Assembly (NCBI RefSeq): GCF_027257955.1 | Contig: NZ_JANZNQ010000005.1 | Span: forward strand, 62,001 to 126,000 | Length of the DNA: 64,000 nt | DNA from: Zhongshania aquatica | GTDB taxonomy: Bacteria > Pseudomonadota > Gammaproteobacteria > Pseudomonadales > Spongiibacteraceae | Reading direction: 5' to 3' | In this document: piece by piece, positions 9,511-17,739 of the stretch | Layout of the letters: every line of letters starts with the position of its first letter | How positions within the stretch are numbered: the first letter of the stretch is position 1 | Program-made: the position numbers and the translations under genes | The notes under the pieces: generated by a model | The model's database searches: none | What the model saw: only the letters and a program-made list of their open reading frames with translations | Told to the model about the DNA's origin: nothing

Positions 9511-10377
9511 TTGACTACCAGCAGCATGACAGCCTTTGCCCATCAACGCCTTGACTACCCTTGGGGCAGTGCTACTTGGGAATTGCGCTCAGTCAATCAC
9601 CGCTATCTGGAGCTATCATTTAAATTACCCGAAAGCTGGCGCCAACTCGAACCCAGCCTGCGCGATGCGCTGCGCAACAATCTGCAACGCGGCAAAGTAG
9701 AATGCGCACTGAGAGTACAACTGCAAAACCAACAGCAGGCCCTGCAACTTAACGACGCGTTAGCTAATCAGATAATGGAGGCCGCCAACGGCTTAAAAGC
9801 TCACATTGCCCATACGGCACCTATTAACATTCTCGAATTACTGCGCTGGCCCGGCGTACTGGAACCGCAAACATTAGACAACGACGAGCTAAGCAAACAA
9901 CTGCTAGAGGGTTTCAACACAGCATTGGACGAGCACGTTGCCACACGGCAGCGTGAAGGTGATGCCCTCGCCAAATTAATTGAGCAACGCCTAGATACCA
10001 TCAACGATATCGTCACAGACATTCGCGGTAAAATGCCAAGTATCGTCGCCGCCCAACGCGACAAATTAAAGCAACGCCTTGCTGAATTGCAAGTCGAACT
10101 AGACCCAAGCAGACTCGAAGCAGAAATCGCCCTCATCGCGCAAAAAGCCGATGTAGATGAAGAACTCGACCGCCTAGACACCCACGTAAAAGAAGTAAGA
10201 CGCGTATTGAAAAAAGGTGGCGCCAGTGGGCGACGCCTAGACTTCTTCATGCAGGAACTCAATCGCGAAGCCAACACCTTGTCATCTAAAGCCGTAGTAG
10301 CCGAGAGCACTCAGGCAGCAGTTGAATTAAAGGTATTGATAGAGCAGATGAGAGAGCAGATCCAGAATATTGAGTGA
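9511..10377 (+). CDS. yicC: YicC family endoribonuclease
   Basis: YicC-family proteins have recently been characterised as endoribonucleases affecting RNA stability in enterobacteria. The 288-residue protein shows the family start SMTAFAHQRLDYPWGSATWELRSVNHRYLE and the C-terminal GGASGRRLDFFMQELNREANTLSSKA signature. The likely start is TTG at 9511, since AGGGGA lies about eight bases upstream; the ATG at 9526 is the alternative and lacks a ribosome site. It is divergent from rph. In Pseudomonas and E. coli gmk follows nearby; here the next gene is the ectoine regulator on the other strand, so the block is broken at this point. Confidence 0.93.
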   Translation: MTTSSMTAFAHQRLDYPWGSATWELRSVNHRYLELSFKLPESWRQLEPSLRDALRNNLQRGKVECALRVQLQNQQQALQLNDALANQIMEAANGLKAHIAHTAPINILELLRWPGVLEPQTLDNDELSKQLLEGFNTALDEHVATRQREGDALAKLIEQRLDTINDIVTDIRGKMPSIVAAQRDKLKQRLAELQVELDPSRLEAEIALIAQKADVDEELDRLDTHVKEVRRVLKKGGASGRRLDFFMQELNREANTLSSKAVVAESTQAAVELKVLIEQMREQIQNIE

Positions 10378-10499
10378 TACCCAATGGCTTACAGCACATT
10401 TATGGTGTTTTTTAGCTAGATCGGAAATCAATTTCGCTGAACAAATCCAGGACCTATGGAGACTCGTTATTGAAACGTGACAGCCAAATGACGAAGCCA

Positions 10500-11018
10500 T
10501 TATCCCTCTTCGCGATCAAAACCGAAAACCCGACCCTCGTCTTCGCTTTGCCGGTCAATAGCACCTACATCCAATAGTGGCGCAGCATCGATATGCTGGG
10601 CATCCATCATATGCGCTACGCGCTGCAGCGCACTAATAATCTGGGTCTGCTCCCAATCCTGAAGATCGCTAAACTGGCGAATAAAATAATCTTGCAGCGG
10701 CATAGGTGCGTTGCGAATCAGCTCGTTACCCGCATCTGTTAAGCAGGCAAACACCTTGCGCTTATCTTGCTGAGAGCGCTCCCTCATCACCAATCCACGC
10801 TTTTCTAAACGATCAAGGATACTGGTCACGGTAGCTTGGCTCAGGCTAATTTGATTGGCCACATCGCTGATAATCGCATCACCCTGATCCCGCAGCGTTT
10901 GCAGTATGAGCATTTGTGGTGCAGTAAGCCCCGCTGTTTTCATCAGATGCTTAGAGTGCAAATCAATGGCGCGGGTCACCCGTCGCAGCGAGATAAGGAC
11001 TTCGTCAATTCTATTCAT
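10500..11018 (-). CDS. ectR: MarR family regulator, probable EctR
   Basis: The 172-residue protein has a MarR winged-helix core: LTAPQMLILQTL, ISLSQATVTSILDRLEKRGLVMRERSQQDKRKVFACLTDAG at about residues 40-105, and a C-terminal dimerisation helix. It is transcribed away from ectA, the position of EctR1 regulators that repress ectoine genes in halotolerant methylotrophs and other bacteria. The ATG at 11018 is preceded by GAAAG; an extended frame to 11078 starts with no ribosome site. A perfect inverted repeat at 11255-11273 is a candidate operator. The identification rests on family plus location, so the symbol is an inference. Confidence 0.8.
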   Translation of the reverse strand: MNRIDEVLISLRRVTRAIDLHSKHLMKTAGLTAPQMLILQTLRDQGDAIISDVANQISLSQATVTSILDRLEKRGLVMRERSQQDKRKVFACLTDAGNELIRNAPMPLQDYFIRQFSDLQDWEQTQIISALQRVAHMMDAQHIDAAPLLDVGAIDRQSEDEGRVFGFDREEG

Positions 11019-11110
11019 TTCAACTTTCTTCGATTCGTTTAGCGCCCCAATGGTAGCGGCTTGCCGCCGATTTTGCACCCGATAAACTACGTCGTTGTCA
11101 ATACCTCGGC

Positions 11111-11140
11111 TTGAACAAAGGCAATCAAATCACCTATAAT
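11111..11140 (+). promoter_or_regulatory. Predicted sigma-70 promoter upstream of ectA
   Basis: TTGAAC at 11111-11116 and a perfect TATAAT at 11135-11140 are separated by 18 bases. The site is about 150 bp before ectA in the ectR-ectA divergent region. Confidence 0.6.
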
Positions 11141-11216
11141 GCTTCGTGTACTAAGTAATTAATCAGGAGGTTGAGTTCACAATTTAGTGAATAAATGCGA
11201 TATAACGCACCAAAAT

Positions 11217-11245
11217 TGACGCCTTATATACCATTTGTTTATTAA
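11217..11245 (+). promoter_or_regulatory. Second predicted promoter upstream of ectA
   Basis: TTGACG at 11217-11222 and TATTAA at 11240-11245 are separated by 17 bases. Transcription would start just before or within the inverted repeat at 11255-11273, which fits control by a repressor. Two promoters in front of ectABC are known in other bacteria. Confidence 0.5.
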
Positions 11246-11254
11246 ATTAGTATG

Positions 11255-11273
11255 AACACAAATAAGTTGTGTT
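11255..11273. promoter_or_regulatory. Inverted repeat, candidate EctR operator
   Basis: AACACAA at 11255-11261 and TTGTGTT at 11267-11273 are exact complements with a 5-base spacer (ATAAG). The size and symmetry suit a MarR dimer. It lies between the proximal -10 box and the ectA start. Confidence 0.55.
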
Positions 11274-11289
11274 GAAATCAAATAGCGCG

Positions 11290-11796
11290 ATGCAAGCCGA
11301 CGCTGCCACGCTTCGTTTTCGCCAGCCAACGGCGGAAGATGGCTATGCCCTAAATCAATTAGTGGCGGCCAGCCCCCCACTAGATACCAACTCCGTTTAC
11401 TGCAATTTACTGCAGTGCACACACTTTGCAGCGACTTCGGTTGCGGTAGAGGAAGACGGGCGTTTGGTTGGTTTTATTTCCGCCCACCGCCCACCCGAAA
11501 AAGCCGACACGGTTTTTGTTTGGCAGGTTGTGGTCGATAAATCTCAGCGCGGTCGCGGACTTGCGAAAAGAATGCTGATGGACATCATAAAACGCCCAGC
11601 CTGCGAAGGTGTGAGCTTTTTAGAAACCACCATCACACCAAACAACGAAGCCTCGTGGGCGCTGTTCAAAAGTTTTGCCCGCGGACTCAACACCGAATTG
11701 AATCACAGCATTTGGTTTGAAAAAGAGGCGCATTTTGGTGGCCAACACGACAGCGAAGCGTTGCTGCGTATCGGACCATTTTCCGGCCCCGAATAA
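11290..11796 (+). CDS. ectA: L-2,4-diaminobutyrate acetyltransferase
   Basis: EctA acetylates diaminobutyrate with acetyl-CoA, the second step of the ectoine pathway. The GNAT protein shows the EctA-specific PPLDTNSVYCNLLQCTHFA segment, the acetyl-CoA loop QRGRGLAKRML and FLETTITPNNEASWALFKSF. The ATG at 11290 gives 168 residues, just before the conserved LRFRQPTAEDG. A GTG at 11269 in the same frame would give 175 residues but falls inside the putative operator; neither has a clear ribosome site. It is the first gene of the ectABC-ask cluster. Confidence 0.94.
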   Translation: MQADAATLRFRQPTAEDGYALNQLVAASPPLDTNSVYCNLLQCTHFAATSVAVEEDGRLVGFISAHRPPEKADTVFVWQVVVDKSQRGRGLAKRMLMDIIKRPACEGVSFLETTITPNNEASWALFKSFARGLNTELNHSIWFEKEAHFGGQHDSEALLRIGPFSGPE

Positions 11797-11849
11797 CCAA
11801 CAACACTGCCATAACAACGAATACAAACTCAGTACCAAGAGGAGTTAAT

Positions 11850-13124
11850 ATGACTATTTTCGACAGGCTCGAATCAGAAGTTCAATCTTACGCACGCTCT
11901 TTCCCAGTAACCTTTGACAAGGCCCAGGGCGAGCATTTGTACGACACTAACGGCAAACAATATATCGACTTTCTTGCCGGTGCAGGCACGCTCAACTACG
12001 GACATAACAATCCAATTTTGAAGAAAGCCCTCGTCGATTACATTATGCGCGATGGCATCACCCACGGCCTAGACATGCACACCGCGGCCAAGGCGGACTT
12101 TTTACAGGCCTTCAATGAGCATATTTTGGCGCCACGCGACATGGAATATACCTTCCAGTTTACTGGCCCTACCGGCACCAACGCGGTAGAGGCGGCGCTG
12201 AAATTAGCGCGTAAAGTTACTGGTCGCACCTCAATTGTTTCCTTCACCAATGGCTTTCACGGCGTAACCCTTGGCGCAGTTGCCGCTACGGGTAACAGCC
12301 ATCATCGTGGCGGCGCCGGTGTAGCTCTCGGCGATGTAAACCGTATGCCTTACTGTGGCTATTATGGTCGTGACGCTGACAGCCTAAAAATGATGGATAA
12401 GCTTTTATCAGATCCATCCTCAGGTGTTGATCTACCAGCGGCAATGATTGTTGAACCGGTACAGGGCGAGGGCGGATTAAACGTTGCGAACAATGATTGG
12501 CTACGCGGCTTAGAAAAACTGTGCCGCAAGCATGACATCTTGCTGATTGTTGATGACATCCAAGCTGGCTGTGGTCGTACTGGCACCTTCTTTAGCTTCG
12601 AAGCCAGTGGCATCAAGCCAGACATTATCACCATGTCTAAATCACTGAGCGGCTATGGTCTACCGTTTGCAATTGTGCTGTTGCGCCCCGACCTGGATAT
12701 TTGGGAGCCGGGTGAGCACAACGGCACTTTCCGTGGTAACAACCACGCATTCATTACAGCGGCAGCGGCTATTCGCCACTACTGGACTGATGAGAAGTTT
12801 GCCGCCGATATTGTTGAGAAATCAGCGATTGTCAGTCACCGCTTTAAGAAAATTTCAGATCGCTATGGTGTCACAAAATTACAGCCCAAGGGTCGCGGCA
12901 TGATGCAGGGTTTGGCATGTCGGGACGGAGAAACCGCTGACGAGATTGGTCGCGCGTGTTTTGAACGCGGTCTTGTCATTGAAACCTGCGGCAACCACGG
13001 CCAAGTAGTTAAAGTCTTCTGCCCACTAACTATCGAGAAGAGCGAATTAATGCGCGGTCTCGATATTCTCACCGAAGCAATTGCCGAGGTTCTGGACACG
13101 GCGGTCGAAAAAAAAGCATCTTAA
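11850..13124 (+). CDS. ectB: Diaminobutyrate-2-oxoglutarate transaminase
   Basis: EctB is a PLP-dependent class III aminotransferase that converts aspartate semialdehyde and glutamate into L-2,4-diaminobutyrate. Visible features are FTGPTGTNAVEAALKLARK, the IVDDIQAGCGRTGTFFSFE block with the cofactor aspartate, and the lysine of TMSKSLSGYGLP that forms the Schiff base. The length of 424 residues is normal. AGAGGAG stands before the ATG, a strong ribosome site. It follows ectA by 53 bp; the 113 bp before ectC hold two hairpins. Confidence 0.96.
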   Translation: MTIFDRLESEVQSYARSFPVTFDKAQGEHLYDTNGKQYIDFLAGAGTLNYGHNNPILKKALVDYIMRDGITHGLDMHTAAKADFLQAFNEHILAPRDMEYTFQFTGPTGTNAVEAALKLARKVTGRTSIVSFTNGFHGVTLGAVAATGNSHHRGGAGVALGDVNRMPYCGYYGRDADSLKMMDKLLSDPSSGVDLPAAMIVEPVQGEGGLNVANNDWLRGLEKLCRKHDILLIVDDIQAGCGRTGTFFSFEASGIKPDIITMSKSLSGYGLPFAIVLLRPDLDIWEPGEHNGTFRGNNHAFITAAAAIRHYWTDEKFAADIVEKSAIVSHRFKKISDRYGVTKLQPKGRGMMQGLACRDGETADEIGRACFERGLVIETCGNHGQVVKVFCPLTIEKSELMRGLDILTEAIAEVLDTAVEKKAS

Positions 13125-13140
13125 CTGATTGAATTAGGCG

Positions 13141-13172
13141 ACTCTTCTGCGGATTTATATCTGTGGAAGAGT
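13141..13172 (+). other. Hairpin 1 in the ectB-ectC gap
   Basis: ACTCTTC (13141-13147) pairs perfectly with GAAGAGT (13166-13172) around an 18-base loop. No T-run follows, so read-through into ectC is expected. Confidence 0.4.
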
Positions 13173-13193
13173 GCCCTAAGAATTGACTATTCA

Positions 13194-13212
13194 TGCCGCC
13201 ATAAGGGCGGCA
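13194..13212 (+). other. Hairpin 2 in the ectB-ectC gap
   Basis: TGCCGCC (13194-13200) and GGCGGCA (13206-13212) form a perfect GC-rich stem with loop ATAAG. The AAAAAGGAA ribosome site of ectC follows shortly after. It could stabilise or partly attenuate the transcript between ectB and ectC. Confidence 0.5.
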
Positions 13213-13237
13213 GTTTATATTTAAAAAGGAACGCACA

Positions 13238-13621
13238 ATGATTGTTAGAACCTTAAAAGAATGTGAAAACTCTGAGCGTCGCGTAGCAACCGACACTTGG
13301 CAAAGTGTCCGCATGATTCTAAAGAATGACAACATGGGCTTCTCATTCAATATAACTACCATCTTCGCCAATACCGAAACGCCGATTCACTACCAAAACC
13401 ATCTTGAGTCGGTGTATTGCATATCAGGCAATGGCGAAATAGAAACCGTGAACGATGGAAAAATTTACAAAATAGAAGCGGGCACTATTTATCTTTTAGA
13501 TAAACACGACAAGCATTTACTACGCGGCGGCAGTGAAGATATGCAATTGGCCTGCGTTTTCAATCCGCCTTTAAGCGGCAAAGAAGTGCATGACGAAAAC
13601 GGCGTGTACCCAATCGATTAA
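13238..13621 (+). CDS. ectC: L-ectoine synthase
   Basis: EctC is a cupin enzyme that cyclises N-gamma-acetyl-diaminobutyrate to ectoine. The 127-residue sequence begins [23 protein letters not shown]-like and shows the cupin motifs [19 protein letters not shown] and [14 protein letters not shown], as in characterised EctC proteins. The length is typical (about 130). AAAAAGGAA precedes the ATG at 13238. It follows ectB and precedes the dedicated aspartokinase; no ectD hydroxylase gene is present nearby, so 5-hydroxyectoine synthesis is not encoded here. Confidence 0.95.
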   Translation: MIVRTLKECENSERRVATDTWQSVRMILKNDNMGFSFNITTIFANTETPIHYQNHLESVYCISGNGEIETVNDGKIYKIEAGTIYLLDKHDKHLLRGGSEDMQLACVFNPPLSGKEVHDENGVYPID

Positions 13622-13668
13622 TCTGCTGGAAACCGAAAGTATTTTTCAGTTCTTCAACGGAGAAAAAA

Positions 13669-15105
13669 ATGACACACAGTGTAGAAAAAATCGGCGGCAC
13701 CTCAATGACCAATTACGAGGCGGTCAGAGACAATATTATTCTCGCCGGCGGTGAAAAAGGTAATCTCTATGAGCGTATATTTATCGTCTCTGCATACGGC
13801 GGCGTCACTGATTTATTGCTAGAAAACAAGCGCAACAGCCACCCAGGTGTATATGCACTCTTCGCCGATGACGGTGCAGAAACACTTTGGCGAGATGCCT
13901 TAAGCGAAGTGGGCAACACACTTAAAACCATAAATGCCGGTTTGTTCCCAGACGTTAGCCAATTGGCCGAGGCGAACAAATATATTGAAGGTCGTCTTTT
14001 TGAGGCTGAGCGCTGCATGGACAATTTACATCGTCTTTGTCAGCACGGTCACTTTGGCCTTGAAGACCATCTTCTCACCGTAAGAGAAATGCTAGCTAGT
14101 ATCGGCGAGGCGCACAGCGCGTGGAACACCGCTGCACTTTTAAAACGAGACGGCATTAATGCGCGCTATATCGACCTCTCTGGCTGGCGCGCAGAAGAAG
14201 CGCTTCCCTTAGACGATCATATTCGCGAAGCACTTTCGGCCATTGATTTAAGCACAACATTACCCATCGTAACCGGCTACGCGCACTGCAAGGAAGGCCT
14301 AATGGCTAGCTTTGATCGCGGCTATAGCGAGATGACCTTTAGCCGTATGGCGGTTATCAGCGGCGCACGCGAAGCGGTTATCCATAAGGAATATCACCTC
14401 AGCAGCGCTGACCCACGCTTAGTTGGCCCTGACAAAGTTGTGCCGATAGGTCGGACAAACTACGACGTTGCGGATCAACTTGCCAACTTAGGCATGGAAG
14501 CAATCCATCCCCGAGCGGCGAAAGGTTTGCGTCAGCAGAAAATTGCGCTGCGGGTGAAAAATACCTTTGAGCCTAATCACGCTGGCACATTGATCGACTG
14601 CGATTACCGCAGCGAAAAGCCCTGCGTTGAGATTATTGCAGGCCGCAAGCAGGTCTACGCTTTAGAGGTTTTTGATCAAGATATGGTCGGCTCTCTGTGG
14701 CAGTACGAGCAAAAAATCCTCGCTGCAATTGAGCGCTTTAAAGGCACGGTGATCACCAAAGACATCAACGCAAACACGATTACCAACTACCTCGGTGTTA
14801 ATTTAAAAACTGTGAAACGGATCGTCAGTGCGGTAAAAGAACTGTTCCCAAGCGCAGAAGTCAGTACCCGTAAAGTCGCTATTATTTCTGCCATCGGCAG
14901 CGATATGCAGGTACCCGGCATGTTGGCAAAAACAGTATCAGCTTTAGCATCTGCAAATATCAGTGTTTTGGCAATGCATCAGTCGATGCGCCAAGTAGAT
15001 ATGCAGTTTGTTGTTAATGAAGATGATTATGAAACAGGCGTCGCCAGCTTGCACCGTTGTCTTGTAGAAGTGCATGACCACGGCGAAGCTATATGCGCCG
15101 CTTAA
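13669..15105 (+). CDS. ask_ect: Ectoine-type aspartate kinase
   Basis: This aspartokinase phosphorylates aspartate to feed aspartate semialdehyde into ectoine synthesis; the Ask_Ect subfamily is found next to ectABC and is thought to escape normal feedback control. The N-terminal EKIGGTSMTNYEAVRDNI kinase motif, the FDRGYSEMTFSRMA substrate region and the C-terminal ACT-like segments (VAIISAIGSDMQVPGMLAKTVSALASANISVLAMHQS) are visible in 478 residues. The ribosome site GGAGAAAA precedes the ATG. Its last 13 bases overlap the next gene. Confidence 0.93.
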   Translation: MTHSVEKIGGTSMTNYEAVRDNIILAGGEKGNLYERIFIVSAYGGVTDLLLENKRNSHPGVYALFADDGAETLWRDALSEVGNTLKTINAGLFPDVSQLAEANKYIEGRLFEAERCMDNLHRLCQHGHFGLEDHLLTVREMLASIGEAHSAWNTAALLKRDGINARYIDLSGWRAEEALPLDDHIREALSAIDLSTTLPIVTGYAHCKEGLMASFDRGYSEMTFSRMAVISGAREAVIHKEYHLSSADPRLVGPDKVVPIGRTNYDVADQLANLGMEAIHPRAAKGLRQQKIALRVKNTFEPNHAGTLIDCDYRSEKPCVEIIAGRKQVYALEVFDQDMVGSLWQYEQKILAAIERFKGTVITKDINANTITNYLGVNLKTVKRIVSAVKELFPSAEVSTRKVAIISAIGSDMQVPGMLAKTVSALASANISVLAMHQSMRQVDMQFVVNEDDYETGVASLHRCLVEVHDHGEAICAA

Positions 15106-15986
15106 AAAGTCGCTTAGCAATTATAGGTTTAATGTGTATTCCGCTGGCGCTGTCAGCGGATCCTTCATTAGAGCCCGATGACAGCAATGTCGATGCCTCA
15201 ATTGATAACTTAAGCGAACCGCTTTACTCACCCTTTATTGAACGCTACATGCTCGATGAGATTCGCAGCCTTAGAATCGACATGGAACGTTCACATCGCG
15301 AATTAGCTGCGGAAGTTGTTGACCGTGAACTAGGTGCCGCCGACAAAGCGGTATCTTATGCAACAAACACTGTCACCTATTTCTTTTATCTTATTGCGGC
15401 GGTGAGTTCGGCATTGGTCTTGATCGGCTGGAACTCTATTCGAGATATTAGAGATAAAGTCCACAAAGTTGCCAACGAACAGGTAGCCGAATTAGTTGAT
15501 GAATATGAGAAACGCTTGCGGACAATTGAAAAACAATTAAAGCAAGAAACTGCACACATAGAATCGAATCGCGAAGAGATCAATCTAACCCAAGAAATAC
15601 ATTCGCTGTGGTTACGAGCAACTCAAGAATCTAGTCCAGCAGGAAAAATCGCGATCTATGATCAAATTCTCGAATTGCGAAAAGATGATATTGAAGCCAT
15701 TACCTATAAAGCTGACGCAGCACTGGACCAGAATGAACCCCAGTGGGCAATCAACCTATGTCATCAAGCCTTGGCATTAGATGATTCAAATGCCCATGCG
15801 TTTTATCAGCTAGCCTGCGCCCACACATGCCAAGGCAGCCTAGATGAAGCAGCGCGCTATTTCTCCCGCGCGGTGGTGCAATCAGAATCATACCGCGATG
15901 AACTGCACCGCGATCCGGCGCTGTCAGAATTAAGAGAGCATCCTCTGCTAATCGAATTATTAGCACCTGTGCCGTCAATCACGTAA
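15093..15986 (+). CDS. Membrane-anchored TPR protein coupled to the ectoine cluster
   Basis: The 297-residue protein has a cleavable-looking signal segment (residues ~8-22), a membrane helix at about 94-113 (TVTYFFYLIAAVSSALVLIGW), a charged coiled coil at about 115-170, and two or three TPR-like repeats between ~190 and 285 (KADAALDQNEPQWAINLCHQ, then AFYQLACAHTCQG). The ATG lies inside the end of the aspartokinase gene (13-base overlap), which suggests translational coupling and a shared operon. I do not recognise a named family. A role in osmotic sensing or in organising the transporter that follows would be a guess from position. Confidence 0.75.
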   Translation: MRRLKSRLAIIGLMCIPLALSADPSLEPDDSNVDASIDNLSEPLYSPFIERYMLDEIRSLRIDMERSHRELAAEVVDRELGAADKAVSYATNTVTYFFYLIAAVSSALVLIGWNSIRDIRDKVHKVANEQVAELVDEYEKRLRTIEKQLKQETAHIESNREEINLTQEIHSLWLRATQESSPAGKIAIYDQILELRKDDIEAITYKADAALDQNEPQWAINLCHQALALDDSNAHAFYQLACAHTCQGSLDEAARYFSRAVVQSESYRDELHRDPALSELREHPLLIELLAPVPSIT

Positions 15987-16032
15987 GCGACCACTAAAAC
16001 ATTTTATATCTGCAAATATCACGGAATTAACT

Positions 16033-17457
16033 ATGATAACTGCTTGGAGTTTTGCCGCCTTTCTCGGTGTTTTTGTGTTTATCGGCCTTTCGTCGCTGTT
16101 TTTCAATACTCACCAGAGTAAAGATTATTACTTGGCCAGCAACACAGTAAAACCGTGGCTAGTCGGTCTGTCTGCAGTGGCGACAAATAACAGCGGATAT
16201 ATGTTTATTGGTGTGATCGGCTATACCTACACCGTCGGTCTGTCCGCGTTCTGGGTTATGGCGGGATGGATACTCGGCGACTTCATTGCCTCCCACTTTG
16301 TGCATCGCAAGCTGCGCAACATGACCGAAAAAACCGGTGAAGTCAGTTACCTCGGTGTGCTGGCAAATTGGAACGGCATCATCTTACCCGGCTATCAGCG
16401 CCTAGCTGCGCTAATTTGCTTAGTACTGCTCATCGCCTATGCCGCAGCGCAATTACTCGCAGGCAGCAAAGCATTACATGTGCTATTCGACTGGCCGACC
16501 TGGGCGGGTGCGGTGTGCGGTAGCGTATTGGTGGCAGCCTATTGCTTAGCCGGCGGAATTCGCGCATCAATCTGGACGGACGCGGCCCAGTCGTTCGTTA
16601 TGATCAGTGCCATGGGCATACTCATGTGGGTCGCAATCGCCAATTTAGGCGGTGTGAGCGCCACCATCAGCGCCCTGCAAGATGTGCCAAATTACATGGA
16701 TTGGTTCCCCGAAGACCTTGCTTTTCCGGGCATAGCCGGCGCCTTCTTATTCGCGCTAGGCTGGCTATTCGCAGGCTTATCCGTCGTCGGTCAACCCCAC
16801 GTCATGGTACGTTTTATGGCGCTCAGCAGTGGCGAAGAAATGAACCGAGCACGGAGCTGGTACTATTTGTGGTTTACCGCTTTTTATCTCATGGCTACAA
16901 CGGTAGGTCTATTATCACGTCTTTATCTGCCAGACGTAGGTAGCTTCGACGCCGAACTAGCGCTGCCAACCATGGCGCAAACTCTACTACCTCCCGTGCT
17001 TGTCGGTCTCATCCTCGCGGGAATTTTTGCCGCGACCTTATCCACCGCAGACTCATTAATACTTAGCTCCTCAGCTGCCTTTACCCATGACTTGTTACCC
17101 AACAATATAGAACGCCCCTTCCTCATCAAAGCGTCAACGCTAGGGGTATGTATATTGGCGTTAGGTTGGGCATTACTCAGTGCACAAAGCGTTTTTGCCA
17201 TGGTAGTAATGGCGTGGTCAGGCTTGGCCAGTGCGTTTGTTCCCATGCTGGTAGTACTAATATTTGGCGGTCGACCCACGCAAGGTACGGCAATCACCAT
17301 GAGCTGTGTCGGTATACTAACGGCCTTAATATGGCGATATTTTGATCTTCACAATATGGTTTACGAAGGATTGCCCGGCATTCTATCTGGCCTATTAGTT
17401 TACGGTATTGCGCGTGGCTTTTTGGGTAAGCAAGCAGCGAGTAACGCTAGTCTTTAA
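16033..17457 (+). CDS. Sodium:solute symporter (SSS family), possible compatible-solute importer
   Basis: The 474-residue protein has about 12-13 hydrophobic segments and SSS-family features: KDYYLASNTVKPWLVGLSAVATNNSGYMFIGVIGYTYTVG near the N-terminus (PutP-like sodium and substrate region) and GIFAATLSTADSLILSSSAAFTHDL in the second repeat, with the Ser/Thr residues typical of the Na2 site. It resembles PutP-type proline symporters. It lies 46 bp after the TPR gene, in the same direction as ectABC-ask, so uptake of ectoine, proline or another osmolyte is a reasonable inference; the substrate cannot be read from the sequence. Confidence 0.88.
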   Translation: MITAWSFAAFLGVFVFIGLSSLFFNTHQSKDYYLASNTVKPWLVGLSAVATNNSGYMFIGVIGYTYTVGLSAFWVMAGWILGDFIASHFVHRKLRNMTEKTGEVSYLGVLANWNGIILPGYQRLAALICLVLLIAYAAAQLLAGSKALHVLFDWPTWAGAVCGSVLVAAYCLAGGIRASIWTDAAQSFVMISAMGILMWVAIANLGGVSATISALQDVPNYMDWFPEDLAFPGIAGAFLFALGWLFAGLSVVGQPHVMVRFMALSSGEEMNRARSWYYLWFTAFYLMATTVGLLSRLYLPDVGSFDAELALPTMAQTLLPPVLVGLILAGIFAATLSTADSLILSSSAAFTHDLLPNNIERPFLIKASTLGVCILALGWALLSAQSVFAMVVMAWSGLASAFVPMLVVLIFGGRPTQGTAITMSCVGILTALIWRYFDLHNMVYEGLPGILSGLLVYGIARGFLGKQAASNASL

Positions 17458-17465
17458 GTCATGCA

Positions 17466-17497
17466 AACTTTAGGTGAACACGTTTTCACCTAAAGTT
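17466..17497. terminator. Long perfect hairpin at the end of the ectoine/symporter cluster
   Basis: AACTTTAGGTGAA (17466-17478) and TTCACCTAAAGTT (17485-17497) form a perfect 13-bp stem with a 6-base loop, starting nine bases after the symporter stop codon. No T-run follows on either strand, so it may act as a 3' stabiliser or a Rho-assisted end rather than a classical terminator. The remaining ~240 bases up to 17739 show nothing else. Confidence 0.6.
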
Positions 17498-17739
17498 AAT
17501 GGCATTGCGGAAATGAATAACTTAAGCATTATTTCTTGGCTTTTACGCACCAGTTCGAATGGCAAAGTTCGTAGCAAGCAAAACCTAAATGCAGCCTCAT
17601 ATAAAGACTTGTCGTATTATTGAATTGATCAACAAACACTCTTAAATTTAAGAATCATTGTTAACACCAATACAGCAACGAGCAAGGAAGACTTACACAA
17701 GTAAGCTAGATCTTGGGGGGGAGAAATCTGGATTTAGAA

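Noticed and set aside
9801-10310. 169-codon frame opposite yicC
   Set aside because: Serine/arginine-rich translation typical of antisense shadows, and yicC is well supported on the other strand.
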